DNA of 64,000 bases from SB25 sp050180705 (GTDB lineage: Bacteria; Bacteroidota; Bacteroidia; Bacteroidales; Tenuifilaceae). The translations under genes were made by a program, and so were the position numbers. The DNA is taken from NCBI GenBank assembly GCA_050180705.1, contig JBFXDX010000002.1:310001-374000 (forward strand). The letters run 5' to 3'. Under the pieces are notes generated by a model. That model was not told the DNA's origin. It saw nothing but the letters and a program-made list of their open reading frames with translations, and did no database searches. This document shows positions 25,111 to 34,478 of this stretch, in pieces; position 1 is the first letter of the stretch; the number at the start of each line of letters is the position of its first letter.

Positions 25111-25500
25111 ATGGCAAAGAAGACAGTAACAGCAAAGAAAAAAATCGTTAAGGTTGATCCTGTAGGACAAGCACATATTCACTCGTCCTTCAACAATATC
25201 ATTGTATCTTTAACTAATAGTACTGGTCAAGTTATCTCTTGGTCGTCTGCAGGTAAAATGGGCTTTAAGGGTTCTAAAAAGAACACTCCATATGCAGGAC
25301 AAACCGCAGCAGCAGATTGCGCTAAGGTAGCTTACGACTTAGGATTACGTAAGGTTAAAGCATTCGTAAAAGGACCTGGTGCTGGACGTGAGTCGGCTAT
25401 CAGACAAATTCATACTGCGGGCATTGAAGTAACCGAGATCGTTGACGTTACTCCACTACCTCACAATGGATGTCGTCCTCCTAAACGTCGTAGAGTATAA
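25111..25500 (+). CDS. rpsK: 30S ribosomal protein S11
   Basis: 129 residues, platform protein near the mRNA exit. HIHSSFNNIIVSLTNSTGQ, FVKGPGAGRESAIRQIH and the C-terminal DVTPLPHNGCRPPKRRRV are diagnostic. 10 bp after rpsM. Confidence 0.99.
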   Translation: MAKKTVTAKKKIVKVDPVGQAHIHSSFNNIIVSLTNSTGQVISWSSAGKMGFKGSKKNTPYAGQTAAADCAKVAYDLGLRKVKAFVKGPGAGRESAIRQIHTAGIEVTEIVDVTPLPHNGCRPPKRRRV

Positions 25501-25542
25501 TCCTACGTTAACTGATTTGAGTAACAAATAAATTTAAACGTA

Positions 25543-26151
25543 ATGGCTAGATATATTGGACCAAGTACCAAAATCGCACGTAAGTTTGGTGAGCCTATTT
25601 ATGGACCAGATAAGTACTTCGAAAAGAAGAACTATCCTCCCGGAATGCACGGCTTAATGAAGAAGCGTAAAAAAATGTCGGAGTATGGTACTCAGCTACA
25701 GGAAAAACAAAAAGCTAAGTTTATTTACGGAGTATTAGAGCGTCAGTTTGCTAATGCTTTCCATAAAGCAGCTCGTAGCAAAGGTATTACCGGTGAAATT
25801 TTGCTTCAACTTTTAGAATCTCGTTTAGATAACGTTGTATATCGCTTAGGTATTGCTCCAACTAGAGCTGCTGCTCGTCAGTTGGTTTCACATCGCCATA
25901 TCATGGTAAATGGTTCTGTTGTAAACATTCCATCTTATCAACTAAAGGCTGGTGATGTAGTTGCAGTTCGTGAGCGTTCAAAATCTTTAGAGGTTATTAC
26001 CGATTCTCTCGCAACGAACCGTCACACCAAGTTCTCTTGGTTAGAGTGGAATAAAGACGAGTTTAGCGGTAAATTCATGAACTTACCTGAAAGAGCTGAT
26101 ATTCCCGAGAATATTAAAGAACAATTGATTGTTGAACTTTACTCTAAGTAA
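25543..26151 (+). CDS. rpsD: 30S ribosomal protein S4 (zinc-free type)
   Basis: 202 residues. Initiates 16S 5'-domain assembly and lines mRNA entry. MARYIGPSTKIARKFGEPIY lacks the N-terminal Cys cluster, so it is the zinc-independent form. The S4 RNA-binding domain is RLDNVVYRLGIAPTRAAARQ followed by LVSHRHIMVNG. 15 bp before rpoA. Confidence 0.99.
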   Translation: MARYIGPSTKIARKFGEPIYGPDKYFEKKNYPPGMHGLMKKRKKMSEYGTQLQEKQKAKFIYGVLERQFANAFHKAARSKGITGEILLQLLESRLDNVVYRLGIAPTRAAARQLVSHRHIMVNGSVVNIPSYQLKAGDVVAVRERSKSLEVITDSLATNRHTKFSWLEWNKDEFSGKFMNLPERADIPENIKEQLIVELYSK

Positions 26152-26166
26152 TTAAACCTATACCAT

Positions 26167-27159
26167 ATGGCTATACTGGCATTTCAAAAACCCGATAAGG
26201 TTATTATGCTTGAATCTACCGACACAGTTGGTAAGTTTGAGTTTCGTCCTCTTGAGCCAGGCTATGGTATCACGGTGGGCAATGCACTTAGACGAATTCT
26301 GCTATCCTCCCTTGAAGGATATGCTATTACATGGATTAAGATTCGTGGCGTTGATCACGAGTTCTCCACCATCCCTGGAGTTATTGAGGATGTAACCGAG
26401 ATTATTCTTAACCTTAAGCAGGTTCGCTTTAAGCGTATTGTAGATGGAGTTGATAGTGAGAAAGTGACCATCACCATAACCGGACAGAATGAATTTAAGG
26501 CAGGATACCTTTCAAACTTCCTGTCTAATTTCAAAGTTCTAAATCCTGAACTGGTTATATGCAAGATGGAGCCTGATGTAAAAATCGAGGTTGACATTCA
26601 TATCAACAAGGGACGTGGATATGTTCCTGCCGAAGAAAATAAACCTGAAGATGGTGAGTTTGGAATAGTTCCTATTGATTCTATTCATACTCCTATCCGA
26701 AATGTTAAGTACTCGGTTGAAAACTACCGTGTAGAGCAGAAAACTGACTACGAAAAACTTCTTTTGGAAATTGTATCCGATGGTTCAATTCACCCAAAAG
26801 ATGCTTTAAAGGAAGCCGCTAAAATTCTTATCTATCATTTTATGCTATTCTCCGACGAGAAGATAACACTCGAAACTGAGGATAAGTATGATTCAGAAGA
26901 ATTTGATGAAGAAGTACTTCATATGCGTCAGATGCTAAAGCAAAAGTTAGTTGATCTGGATCTTTCGGTTCGTGCACTCAACTGCTTAAAAGCTGCCGAT
27001 GTAGATACACTTGGCGAACTTGTTCGCTACAACAAAAACGATTTACTCAAGTTTAGGAACTTTGGTAAGAAATCGTTGACAGAGTTAGAGGATCTACTTG
27101 ATAGTTTAAACCTATCATTCGGTATGGATATAACAAAGTATAAACTGGATAAGGATTAA
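26167..27159 (+). CDS. rpoA: RNA polymerase alpha subunit
   Basis: 330 residues. The N-terminal dimerisation domain (RPLEPGYGITVGNALRRILL) joins through a linker to the C-terminal DNA/activator-binding domain (SVRALNCLKAADVDTLGEL ... FGKKSLTELEDLL). Both domains look complete. Lies between rpsD and rplQ (5 bp). Confidence 0.99.
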   Translation: MAILAFQKPDKVIMLESTDTVGKFEFRPLEPGYGITVGNALRRILLSSLEGYAITWIKIRGVDHEFSTIPGVIEDVTEIILNLKQVRFKRIVDGVDSEKVTITITGQNEFKAGYLSNFLSNFKVLNPELVICKMEPDVKIEVDIHINKGRGYVPAEENKPEDGEFGIVPIDSIHTPIRNVKYSVENYRVEQKTDYEKLLLEIVSDGSIHPKDALKEAAKILIYHFMLFSDEKITLETEDKYDSEEFDEEVLHMRQMLKQKLVDLDLSVRALNCLKAADVDTLGELVRYNKNDLLKFRNFGKKSLTELEDLLDSLNLSFGMDITKYKLDKD

Positions 27160-27164
27160 TTGCG

Positions 27165-27680
27165 ATGAGACATAATAAAAAGTTTAATCACTTAGGAAGG
27201 AAAAGCGCTCACCGTAAAGCAATGCTTGCTAACATGGCTTCGAGTTTAATTATGCACAAGCGTATTTCAACTACCGTTGCTAAAGCAAAAGCTTTAAGAA
27301 TGTATATAGAGCCTTTAATCACTAAAAGTAAGAATGATACTACCCATTCGCGTCGTACCGTTTTTAGCTACTTAAAGGATAAATATGCTGTAACTGAACT
27401 ATTCCGTGAAGTTTCGCAAAAAGTAGCTAATCGTCCTGGTGGATACACTCGTATCCTAAAGACTGGTACTCGTCTTGGTGATAATGCCGATATGTGTATT
27501 ATTGAGTTGGTTGATTTCAACACAACCTATGTGAAAGAAGAAGCAAAACCTGCAGCAAAGAAAACTCGTAGAGCAGGTACAAAAGCTAAAAAGGACGAAG
27601 TTAAAGCTACTGAGGCTCCAAAGGCTGTAGATAATACCGATGCTCCTGAAGCTAATGCTGAAACAAAAACTGATGAATAA
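27165..27680 (+). CDS. rplQ: 50S ribosomal protein L17 with C-terminal extension
   Basis: 171 residues. The first 125 are ordinary L17 (MRHNKKFNHLGRKSAHRKAM, GGYTRILKTGTRLGDNADM). The remaining 45 or so form a Lys/Ala-rich then acidic low-complexity tail that is absent from E. coli L17. Last gene of the long operon; a terminator follows within 35 bp. Confidence 0.98.
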   Translation: MRHNKKFNHLGRKSAHRKAMLANMASSLIMHKRISTTVAKAKALRMYIEPLITKSKNDTTHSRRTVFSYLKDKYAVTELFREVSQKVANRPGGYTRILKTGTRLGDNADMCIIELVDFNTTYVKEEAKPAAKKTRRAGTKAKKDEVKATEAPKAVDNTDAPEANAETKTDE

Positions 27681-27713
27681 TCAGATAGTTTGTTTTTAGA
27701 CATATAAAGAATG

Positions 27714-27745
27714 GGGATAGGCATAAGTGCTATATCCCTTTTTTT
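27714..27745 (+). terminator. Terminator of the ribosomal operon
   Basis: GGGATA (27714-27719) pairs with TATCCC (27733-27738), with an inner GCA/TGC stem, and is followed by seven T. It lies about 33 bp after the rplQ stop. Confidence 0.8.
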
Positions 27746-27776
27746 ATCTAAATAATTCACCTTTAATTTAATTTAT

Positions 27777-29069
27777 ATGGGACAAATTGTAAGTATTCAC
27801 GCACGCGAGATCCTCGATTCAAGAGGAAATCCTACTGTAGAGGTTGATGTATTGACAGAGAGTGGCTATTTTGGACGCGCTGCTGTTCCAAGTGGAGCAT
27901 CAACTGGAGTTCATGAGGCTGTTGAACTACGTGATGGCGATAAAGGTCGTTATCTGGGTAAAGGTGTTCAGAAAGCTGTAAACAACGTTAACACCATAAT
28001 TGCTGACGAGATTGTTGGAATGCATGTTCTAGATCAACAACTTATCGACGAGGCCATGATTAAACTTGATGGTACCGCAAATAAGGGAAATCTAGGTGCA
28101 AATGCAATGTTAGGTGTATCATTGGCTGTGGCTCATGCTGCTGCTCAAATGACTAACCAACCTCTTTACCGTTATGTTGGTGGTGTAAATGCACGCACTC
28201 TTCCTATTCCTATGATGAACATTATCAACGGAGGTTCTCATGCTGATAATAGTATCGATTTTCAGGAATTTATGATTATGCCTGTTGGTGCTGAAACTTT
28301 CACCGAGGCTATTAGAATGGGCGCAGAGGTTTTCCACAACCTACGTAGCGTGCTTAAGAAACAGGGTTACTCCACTAACGTTGGCGATGAAGGCGGTTTT
28401 GCTCCAAACCTAAAATCGAACGAAGAGGCTGTTCAGGTTATTCTTCAGGCTATTGAAAATGCTGGGTACAAACCAGGTGTTGATGTTTTCTTAGCTTTAG
28501 ACCCAGCTTCATCGGAGTACTATATTCCAGAGGAAAAAGTTTATCATTTGCATAAATCAACTGGTGAGAAATTAACTCCTGCTCAAATGGTTGATTACTG
28601 GGCTAAATGGGTTGAAAAATATCCTATTATCTCGATTGAAGATGGTATGGCTGAAGATGATTGGGATGGTTGGAAGATGTTGACCGAGAGAATTGGTGAA
28701 AAGGTTCAACTAGTTGGTGATGATTTGTTTGTAACCAATGTTGATCGCTTGCAACAAGGTATCGACAAGGGCGTTGCAAATAGTATTTTGGTTAAAGTAA
28801 ACCAAATTGGTACACTTACCGAAACTATCAATGCTGTTCGTTTAGCCGATATTCATTCAATGACCTCAATTATGAGTCACCGTTCTGGCGAAACTGAGGA
28901 TACAACTATTGCTCACCTTGCAGTTGCTTTGAATACAGGATTAATTAAAACAGGTTCTGCATCGCGTTCCGATAGGATTGCTAAGTACAATCAGTTAATT
29001 CGTATCGAGGAAATGTTAGGAACTTCAGCAATTTACCTTGGTAAGAACTATAAGTACGTTAAGAAATAA
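27777..29069 (+). CDS. eno: Enolase
   Basis: 430 residues. Converts 2-phosphoglycerate to phosphoenolpyruvate in glycolysis. Contains AREILDSRGNPTVEVDV, the catalytic GNVGDEGGF-type loop (as TNVGDEGGFAP), metal ligands in FLALDPASSEYY and SIEDGMAEDDW, and the signature LVKVNQIGTLTETI with the later SHRSGETED. It starts 31 bp after the ribosomal-operon terminator, so it is probably expressed separately. I saw no strong promoter match in that gap. Confidence 0.99.
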   Translation: MGQIVSIHAREILDSRGNPTVEVDVLTESGYFGRAAVPSGASTGVHEAVELRDGDKGRYLGKGVQKAVNNVNTIIADEIVGMHVLDQQLIDEAMIKLDGTANKGNLGANAMLGVSLAVAHAAAQMTNQPLYRYVGGVNARTLPIPMMNIINGGSHADNSIDFQEFMIMPVGAETFTEAIRMGAEVFHNLRSVLKKQGYSTNVGDEGGFAPNLKSNEEAVQVILQAIENAGYKPGVDVFLALDPASSEYYIPEEKVYHLHKSTGEKLTPAQMVDYWAKWVEKYPIISIEDGMAEDDWDGWKMLTERIGEKVQLVGDDLFVTNVDRLQQGIDKGVANSILVKVNQIGTLTETINAVRLADIHSMTSIMSHRSGETEDTTIAHLAVALNTGLIKTGSASRSDRIAKYNQLIRIEEMLGTSAIYLGKNYKYVKK

Positions 29070-29093
29070 ACGATTTTATTGAACTTTTCGAAA

Positions 29094-29122
29094 GGCTCTG
29101 GTATTTTCCAGAGCCTTTTTTT
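29094..29122 (+). terminator. Terminator of eno
   Basis: GGCTCTGG, loop TATTTT, CCAGAGCC (8 perfect pairs) followed by seven T, 24 bp after the eno stop. Confidence 0.9.
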
Positions 29123-29181
29123 ATTTTTATCCCATATATTTCTGAACGCATCAGATGTCTGATACATCTAATACTTTACAT

Positions 29182-31077
29182 ATGGTCTACAAATCTCTTC
29201 ACCATTTTATCGATACGCTTGAGACGAATAATGAGCTTATTCGAATAAAACATTATGTTGATCCGATTCTCGATATTGCAGAGATAACCGATCGTATGTC
29301 GAAACAGCAGGATGGGGGCAAGGCGTTGCTGTTCGAGAATACTGGAACTGATTTTCCAGTTCTTACAAATTCAATGGGATCGATCAAGCGGATGTGTTTA
29401 GCACTTGGTGTTGATGATTTGGAGGATATTCGTGATGAGATGAATTCTTTATTCAAAGAATTGGTTGGCCCAAAGGATGGTTTTTGGGAGAAGATGGGTG
29501 CTCTTCCTACACTAGGGAAAGTTGCTGGTTGGATGCCTTCGGTGTCGAGTAGTAAAGGGATTTGTCAGCAGGTCGTTCATATGAATCCAGATTTAGATTT
29601 GTTGCCAATATTGAAATGCTGGCCTTATGATGGCGGTCGTTTTGTAACTCTGCCAATGGTAAATACTAAGGATCCGAATACTGGAATCCGAAATATTGGC
29701 ATGTATCGGATGCAGATATTCAATAGAACAGAGACTGGCATGCACTGGCATCAACATAAAGTAGGTGCGCGTCATTTTGCTGAGTATAAAAAAATGGGGA
29801 CACGAATGCCTATTGCAGTAGCGTTGGGAGGCGATCCTGTGTATACTTATGCAGCAACAGCTCCAATGCCCGATAATTTCGATGAGTACTTACTTGCAGG
29901 TTTTCTTCGGAAAAAGAAGGTGAACTTGGTGAAATGTTTAACTGTGGATTTAGAGGTGCCGGCTGATGTTGATTTTGTAATCGAGGGTTATGTCGATCCA
30001 TTGGAAGATTTGGCATGGGAAGGACCTTTTGGCGATCATACTGGTTTTTATTCTTTGGCCGATTGGTATCCTCGCTTCCATGTTACATGTATAACACACC
30101 GAAAGGATGCGGTTTATCCTGCAACAATAGTTGGAGTTCCGCCAATGGAGGATGCTTACATTGCCAAAGCAACCGAACGAATTTTTCTTGAACCAATAAG
30201 GATTGCAATGCTCCCGGAACTTAACGATATGAATTTGCCTTTTGAGGGTGTTGCGCATAATATTGCGCTTGTTCGAATCGAGAATGCATACCCAGGCCAT
30301 GCCTACAAGGTAATGAATGCACTTTGGGGCGCAGGTCAAATGATGTTTAATAAAATACTGGTTGCTTTGCCTAGCAATATTGATGTTCATGATTCTGACC
30401 AGGTAATTGGTTGTATGCTAAACTCTGTCGATCCTAGTAATGATATTCATTTTGGTAGAGGACCGTTGGATGTGCTCGATCATTCCTCTAATTTAGCTGG
30501 AATGGGTTCGAAGTTATTCGTTGATGCAACAGGTCATGCCGATAATTTATGTATCTCGGTCAATTTAAGTATAGATGAAATATCCCGTGAAATTTCGAAT
30601 GGTTTTCCAGAGGTGAAAGCATTTAATGTTCGGTTAATTCAAAAGGGATTTCCAGTTCTTTTTGTCTCGCTCGATAAGTCGAATGGTTTAAGCGTAAAAA
30701 AAACATTGGAGTTGATGTTCAATAATAGAGTGTTAGGGAAAATTTGGGTAATTTTTGCGTTAGATTTTGGCGATTCTGTTGACAATTTATCGCTGGCACT
30801 TTGGTTTATCTCTGGGAATTTGGATCCTTTACGCGATGTTTATTTCTTTAATGCTGCTGATGATGCGCGCAAGCGAATCGGTGTTGATGGTACTCGGAAG
30901 GCCTATAGTACGGATAATTTTAAGCGTGATTGGCCCAATGTGGTTATGATGGATAAAAACACTATTGATAAAGTTGATAACGCTTGGGAGTTGCTGGATA
31001 TTGGCGATTTTGTAGCATCACCGTCTTTGGCTCTTCAATGTTTCCAAGTTGGTGATGAGCCTATTGCAAGACTTTGA
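29182..31077 (+). CDS. UbiD-family decarboxylase, probably menaquinone-type
   Basis: Prenyl-FMN-dependent decarboxylase of the UbiD superfamily, 631 residues from the ATG at 29182. The frame opens at 29155, but family members begin near MVYKSLHHFIDTLE. The cofactor/Mn-binding segment MHWHQHKVGARH is present, as are the conserved EGPFGDHTGFYS and GPLDVLDHSS regions. In Bacteroidota this long subfamily is usually annotated as a menaquinone biosynthesis decarboxylase; that substrate is inference. It follows the eno terminator and precedes the propeller sensor by about 45 bp. Confidence 0.9.
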   Translation: MVYKSLHHFIDTLETNNELIRIKHYVDPILDIAEITDRMSKQQDGGKALLFENTGTDFPVLTNSMGSIKRMCLALGVDDLEDIRDEMNSLFKELVGPKDGFWEKMGALPTLGKVAGWMPSVSSSKGICQQVVHMNPDLDLLPILKCWPYDGGRFVTLPMVNTKDPNTGIRNIGMYRMQIFNRTETGMHWHQHKVGARHFAEYKKMGTRMPIAVALGGDPVYTYAATAPMPDNFDEYLLAGFLRKKKVNLVKCLTVDLEVPADVDFVIEGYVDPLEDLAWEGPFGDHTGFYSLADWYPRFHVTCITHRKDAVYPATIVGVPPMEDAYIAKATERIFLEPIRIAMLPELNDMNLPFEGVAHNIALVRIENAYPGHAYKVMNALWGAGQMMFNKILVALPSNIDVHDSDQVIGCMLNSVDPSNDIHFGRGPLDVLDHSSNLAGMGSKLFVDATGHADNLCISVNLSIDEISREISNGFPEVKAFNVRLIQKGFPVLFVSLDKSNGLSVKKTLELMFNNRVLGKIWVIFALDFGDSVDNLSLALWFISGNLDPLRDVYFFNAADDARKRIGVDGTRKAYSTDNFKRDWPNVVMMDKNTIDKVDNAWELLDIGDFVASPSLALQCFQVGDEPIARL

Positions 31078-31122
31078 TCTCTGTTGGTGAAACCGCTAAT
31101 TTTTTATATCTTAGCGATAATC

Positions 31123-34100
31123 ATGAATTCATTTCTGGCTTTGAAAAGAAAACTTTTTTTGATAGCAACATTTGTACTTTGTGGATTAATTTCTTCAGAG
31201 GCTCAGGTTGTTAATGTTGACCTTTTTAATGCAGATAATGGATTGCCACAAACCAATGTGAATGCTGCAATTCAGGATTCTATCGGTTTTCTTTGGATTG
31301 GAACAGCGGATGGATTGTGCAGATATGATGGTTATCAGTTTGTAACCTATACAAATAATCCTCTCGATTCTTTTAGTATATGTAATAACTATATATACTC
31401 AATTGCCGACGATCGAAAAGGAAACTTATGGATTGGCACTCGGTATGGCTTGAGTCGATTCGAGAAGTCCTCCGGAAGGTTCATTAATTATTATGCCAGT
31501 AGTGAACCAAATTCTCTTTCGAGCAATGTAGTTTACAGTGTTTTTTGTGATAAACAGGGTTATGTTTGGGCTAAAACCCTCGAAGCACTTCATTGTTATA
31601 ATCCTTCACAGAATAACTTTATAAGTTATCAGCATTATAACGATATTTTTAATTTGCCATCTGAAGTTGGAGGATTTCCAATTTATGAAGACTCACAATC
31701 CCGACTTTGGGTTGGTACCAAAGATGGCTTAATGCTTTTAGATAAGCAGTTGAGTGTGTTTAAAAAGTATAGTCACGATCCGTTAAACGTATTATCACTT
31801 AGCAGTAATCGAATAACTGCAATATTCGAAGATTCTAAGGGGCAGTTTTGGGTTGGAACCGATAATGGATTAAATCAATTTGATTTCCGAAATAATATTT
31901 TCCGAAAATATCATTCAAAAACTGATGATGTTAATTGCCTACTTAGTCGTGTAATCAGTTTTATTGGAGAGGATAAAGATGAGTCTTTATGGATTGGGTC
32001 GGATAATGGTTTCTGTAAAATTCATGCAGATGGAAGTGCCGAAACAATTCAAAATCTGGTTTACAATAACCAAAAAGTTAGTCCGAAGCATGTTTCTGTT
32101 GTTTTGCGAGATAAATCGAATGTGCTTTGGATTGGTTCACAAATAGGCTTGGTGAAATGGAATCCTTTCGAATCACGATTCGAGGGTTTCGGTAAAGATA
32201 TTTATGGGAACGCACTTTTCTCAAATAATAATATTGTGTCAATTCTCGATGACAATGGAAATATTTGGCTTGGAACGCGTGGCGATGGATTACACCTGTT
32301 TAATCCGACAACAGGTAGTAATATTCGATTTTCGAAAGAAAAGCCTAGCGATGGAATTTCTAATGATTTTGTTAATTCCATTTTTAAAACTTCTAAAGGG
32401 GAATTACTTGTAGGCTCAAACGATGGTTTATTCTTGTATAAACCGAACATTAAAAAGTTTGTTGATTTTTTTGATTCAAAGGGCATTTATTGTGGCGATA
32501 TTTTTAGCAACAACAGAATAAATTCCATTGTTGAAGATAAAAATGGTAATTTATGGATTGCAACTCGTGTGGGCTTGCATTTGGTGAAAGATAAAAATGT
32601 TGTGAGTTTTTACTCTCGTCGTAGAGATTCCCTTTCGCTTTCGAGCAACGAAGTGTTTGATGTTTTGGTTGATAGAAATGGAAATATTTGGGCTGCAACA
32701 AATAATGGATTAGATTGCATTGCTACAGATTTGTCCAAAGTTACGGTATTTCAGAGAACCCAAAAATATACAGGAATAGAGCTCATATCTAACGAGATTT
32801 TATGTTTGCATGAGGATAAGAATGGTTTTATTTGGATAGGAACAACCTCTGGGTTGCATCGTTATAACCGAGAAGCCAATACATTTAAACTTTATGCCGA
32901 TCAGCAGAATCTACCAACAAAGATAATTAATGCCATAGAGGAGGATAGTTCAGGCCGTCTTTGGATTAGTACGAATAAGGGTCTTGTTATGTTGAACCCA
33001 CTAACCGATATGGTACGCACCTATACCACCTCCGATGGATTGTTGAGCAACGAGTTTAATCCTGGGGCTAGTTATAAATCAGTTACAGGGAAAATGTATT
33101 TTGGATCATCTTCGGGATTTAATTTTTTTAGTCCCGATTCGATACCGATAAATATAAATGTCCCAAATGTTAGTATTACTCGAGTTGAAATTATTGGATC
33201 GCAGGGTGTGAGTGTTATATATCCAAATAATCTGGATAAGATAAAAGTTCCTCAGAATTTCAAAACTCTAACGATTGAGTTTTCTGCTTTAGATTTTAAC
33301 TACCCTGAGAAAAATCTTTACCGCTATCAAATGTCTGGTTTAGATGATAAATGGATTGAGGCAGGTTACAAGCATTCTGCAACCTTTACGAACTTGTCGG
33401 AAGGGATGTACTACTTTAAAGTTATGGGGGCTAATAGTGATCAAATCTGGTGCGAAAGCCCAACTGTCCTTAAGGTTCAAATTCTTGCACCTTTCTGGCG
33501 ATCGAAACTTGCGTTTTTTGCTTATATAACCTTGGTGTTTGGAATCATCATTTCATACTTATTTTATCGAAATAAAAATCTTAAACGCATTAACAATTTG
33601 CTTCAGGAGCGCGAGGTTGTCATGTTTGAACTTGAAAAACAGAAGGAAGAGTTAATGCTTAAGAATAAAAATATAACCGATAGCATTAACTATGCAAAAC
33701 GTATTCAAGATGCAATTCTTCCTCCAATTGATTCGTTTAAAACATCGTTACCCGACTCTTTTATTTTGTTTATGCCCAAAGATATTGTAAGTGGCGATTT
33801 TTACTGGGTTAACGAAACTAAAAATAAAACATTTGTAGCGGTTGTCGATTGTACAGGGCATGGCGTTCCTGGTGCATTTATGTCGATTATAGGAATTGAA
33901 CTTCTTCGAAATATAACGAATATTGAAGGTGTTGATGATGCTGCCGAAATTCTTAATAGGCTTAGTATTAGTATTCACGAAACATTCTCGGCTGGGGTGC
34001 TTGTTAACGAAGGTGGAATTAAGGTTAAGGACGGGATGGATGTGGCCTTTTGTGTGATAGATAAAGAGTACAATATTTTACAGTATTCGGGTGCATACAG

Positions 34101-34455
34101 CAATTTATACCTATTGCGCGATGGTAAAATAATTGAAGTTAAGGGAGATAGATATTCTGTTGGTATGGCTTCGGAGACAGGTCATCTACTATTTAGTAGC
34201 CATTATATTCCTATTCAGCCCGATGATATGATTTACATTTTTACCGATGGTTATGTCGACCAGTTTGGTGGTCCTGAAGGCAAAAAGTTCAAGTTTCGTA
34301 GATTCAGGCATTTGTTGTTGAATATCCATAAAATGCCTCTCGATGCTCAGCGAAAACATCTTTACGATAGTATTATGGAGTGGAAAGGCGAAGATGAACA
34401 GGTTGATGATATTCTTATCATAGGTATTCGCCCCGACTTAAGTTGTATGTTTTAG
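31123..34455 (+). CDS. Two-component-type propeller sensor with SpoIIE phosphatase domain
   Basis: 1110 residues from the ATG at 31123; an upstream TTG at 31084 opens the frame. Order: signal peptide (LFLIATFVLCGLISSEAQ); 14 propeller repeats of the LWIGTxxGLxxY/F type, enough for two seven-bladed propellers; a Y_Y_Y domain (FSALDFNYPEKNLYRYQMSG); one membrane segment (LAFFAYITLVFGIIISYLF); a coiled coil; and a C-terminal SpoIIE/PP2C-type phosphatase (FMPKDIVSGDFYWV, VVDCTGHGVPGAFMS, YIFTDGYVDQFGG). The periplasmic part resembles Bacteroides hybrid sensors, but the output is a Ser/Thr phosphatase rather than a kinase. It probably relays an extracellular cue to an anti-sigma-antagonist-like partner, not visible here. 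Stands 23 bp before the TPR-HTH gene. Confidence 0.92.
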   Translation: MNSFLALKRKLFLIATFVLCGLISSEAQVVNVDLFNADNGLPQTNVNAAIQDSIGFLWIGTADGLCRYDGYQFVTYTNNPLDSFSICNNYIYSIADDRKGNLWIGTRYGLSRFEKSSGRFINYYASSEPNSLSSNVVYSVFCDKQGYVWAKTLEALHCYNPSQNNFISYQHYNDIFNLPSEVGGFPIYEDSQSRLWVGTKDGLMLLDKQLSVFKKYSHDPLNVLSLSSNRITAIFEDSKGQFWVGTDNGLNQFDFRNNIFRKYHSKTDDVNCLLSRVISFIGEDKDESLWIGSDNGFCKIHADGSAETIQNLVYNNQKVSPKHVSVVLRDKSNVLWIGSQIGLVKWNPFESRFEGFGKDIYGNALFSNNNIVSILDDNGNIWLGTRGDGLHLFNPTTGSNIRFSKEKPSDGISNDFVNSIFKTSKGELLVGSNDGLFLYKPNIKKFVDFFDSKGIYCGDIFSNNRINSIVEDKNGNLWIATRVGLHLVKDKNVVSFYSRRRDSLSLSSNEVFDVLVDRNGNIWAATNNGLDCIATDLSKVTVFQRTQKYTGIELISNEILCLHEDKNGFIWIGTTSGLHRYNREANTFKLYADQQNLPTKIINAIEEDSSGRLWISTNKGLVMLNPLTDMVRTYTTSDGLLSNEFNPGASYKSVTGKMYFGSSSGFNFFSPDSIPININVPNVSITRVEIIGSQGVSVIYPNNLDKIKVPQNFKTLTIEFSALDFNYPEKNLYRYQMSGLDDKWIEAGYKHSATFTNLSEGMYYFKVMGANSDQIWCESPTVLKVQILAPFWRSKLAFFAYITLVFGIIISYLFYRNKNLKRINNLLQEREVVMFELEKQKEELMLKNKNITDSINYAKRIQDAILPPIDSFKTSLPDSFILFMPKDIVSGDFYWVNETKNKTFVAVVDCTGHGVPGAFMSIIGIELLRNITNIEGVDDAAEILNRLSISIHETFSAGVLVNEGGIKVKDGMDVAFCVIDKEYNILQYSGAYSNLYLLRDGKIIEVKGDRYSVGMASETGHLLFSSHYIPIQPDDMIYIFTDGYVDQFGGPEGKKFKFRRFRHLLLNIHKMPLDAQRKHLYDSIMEWKGEDEQVDDILIIGIRPDLSCMF

Positions 34456-34478
34456 AGTTTTATATCGAAAGTTTAGTT

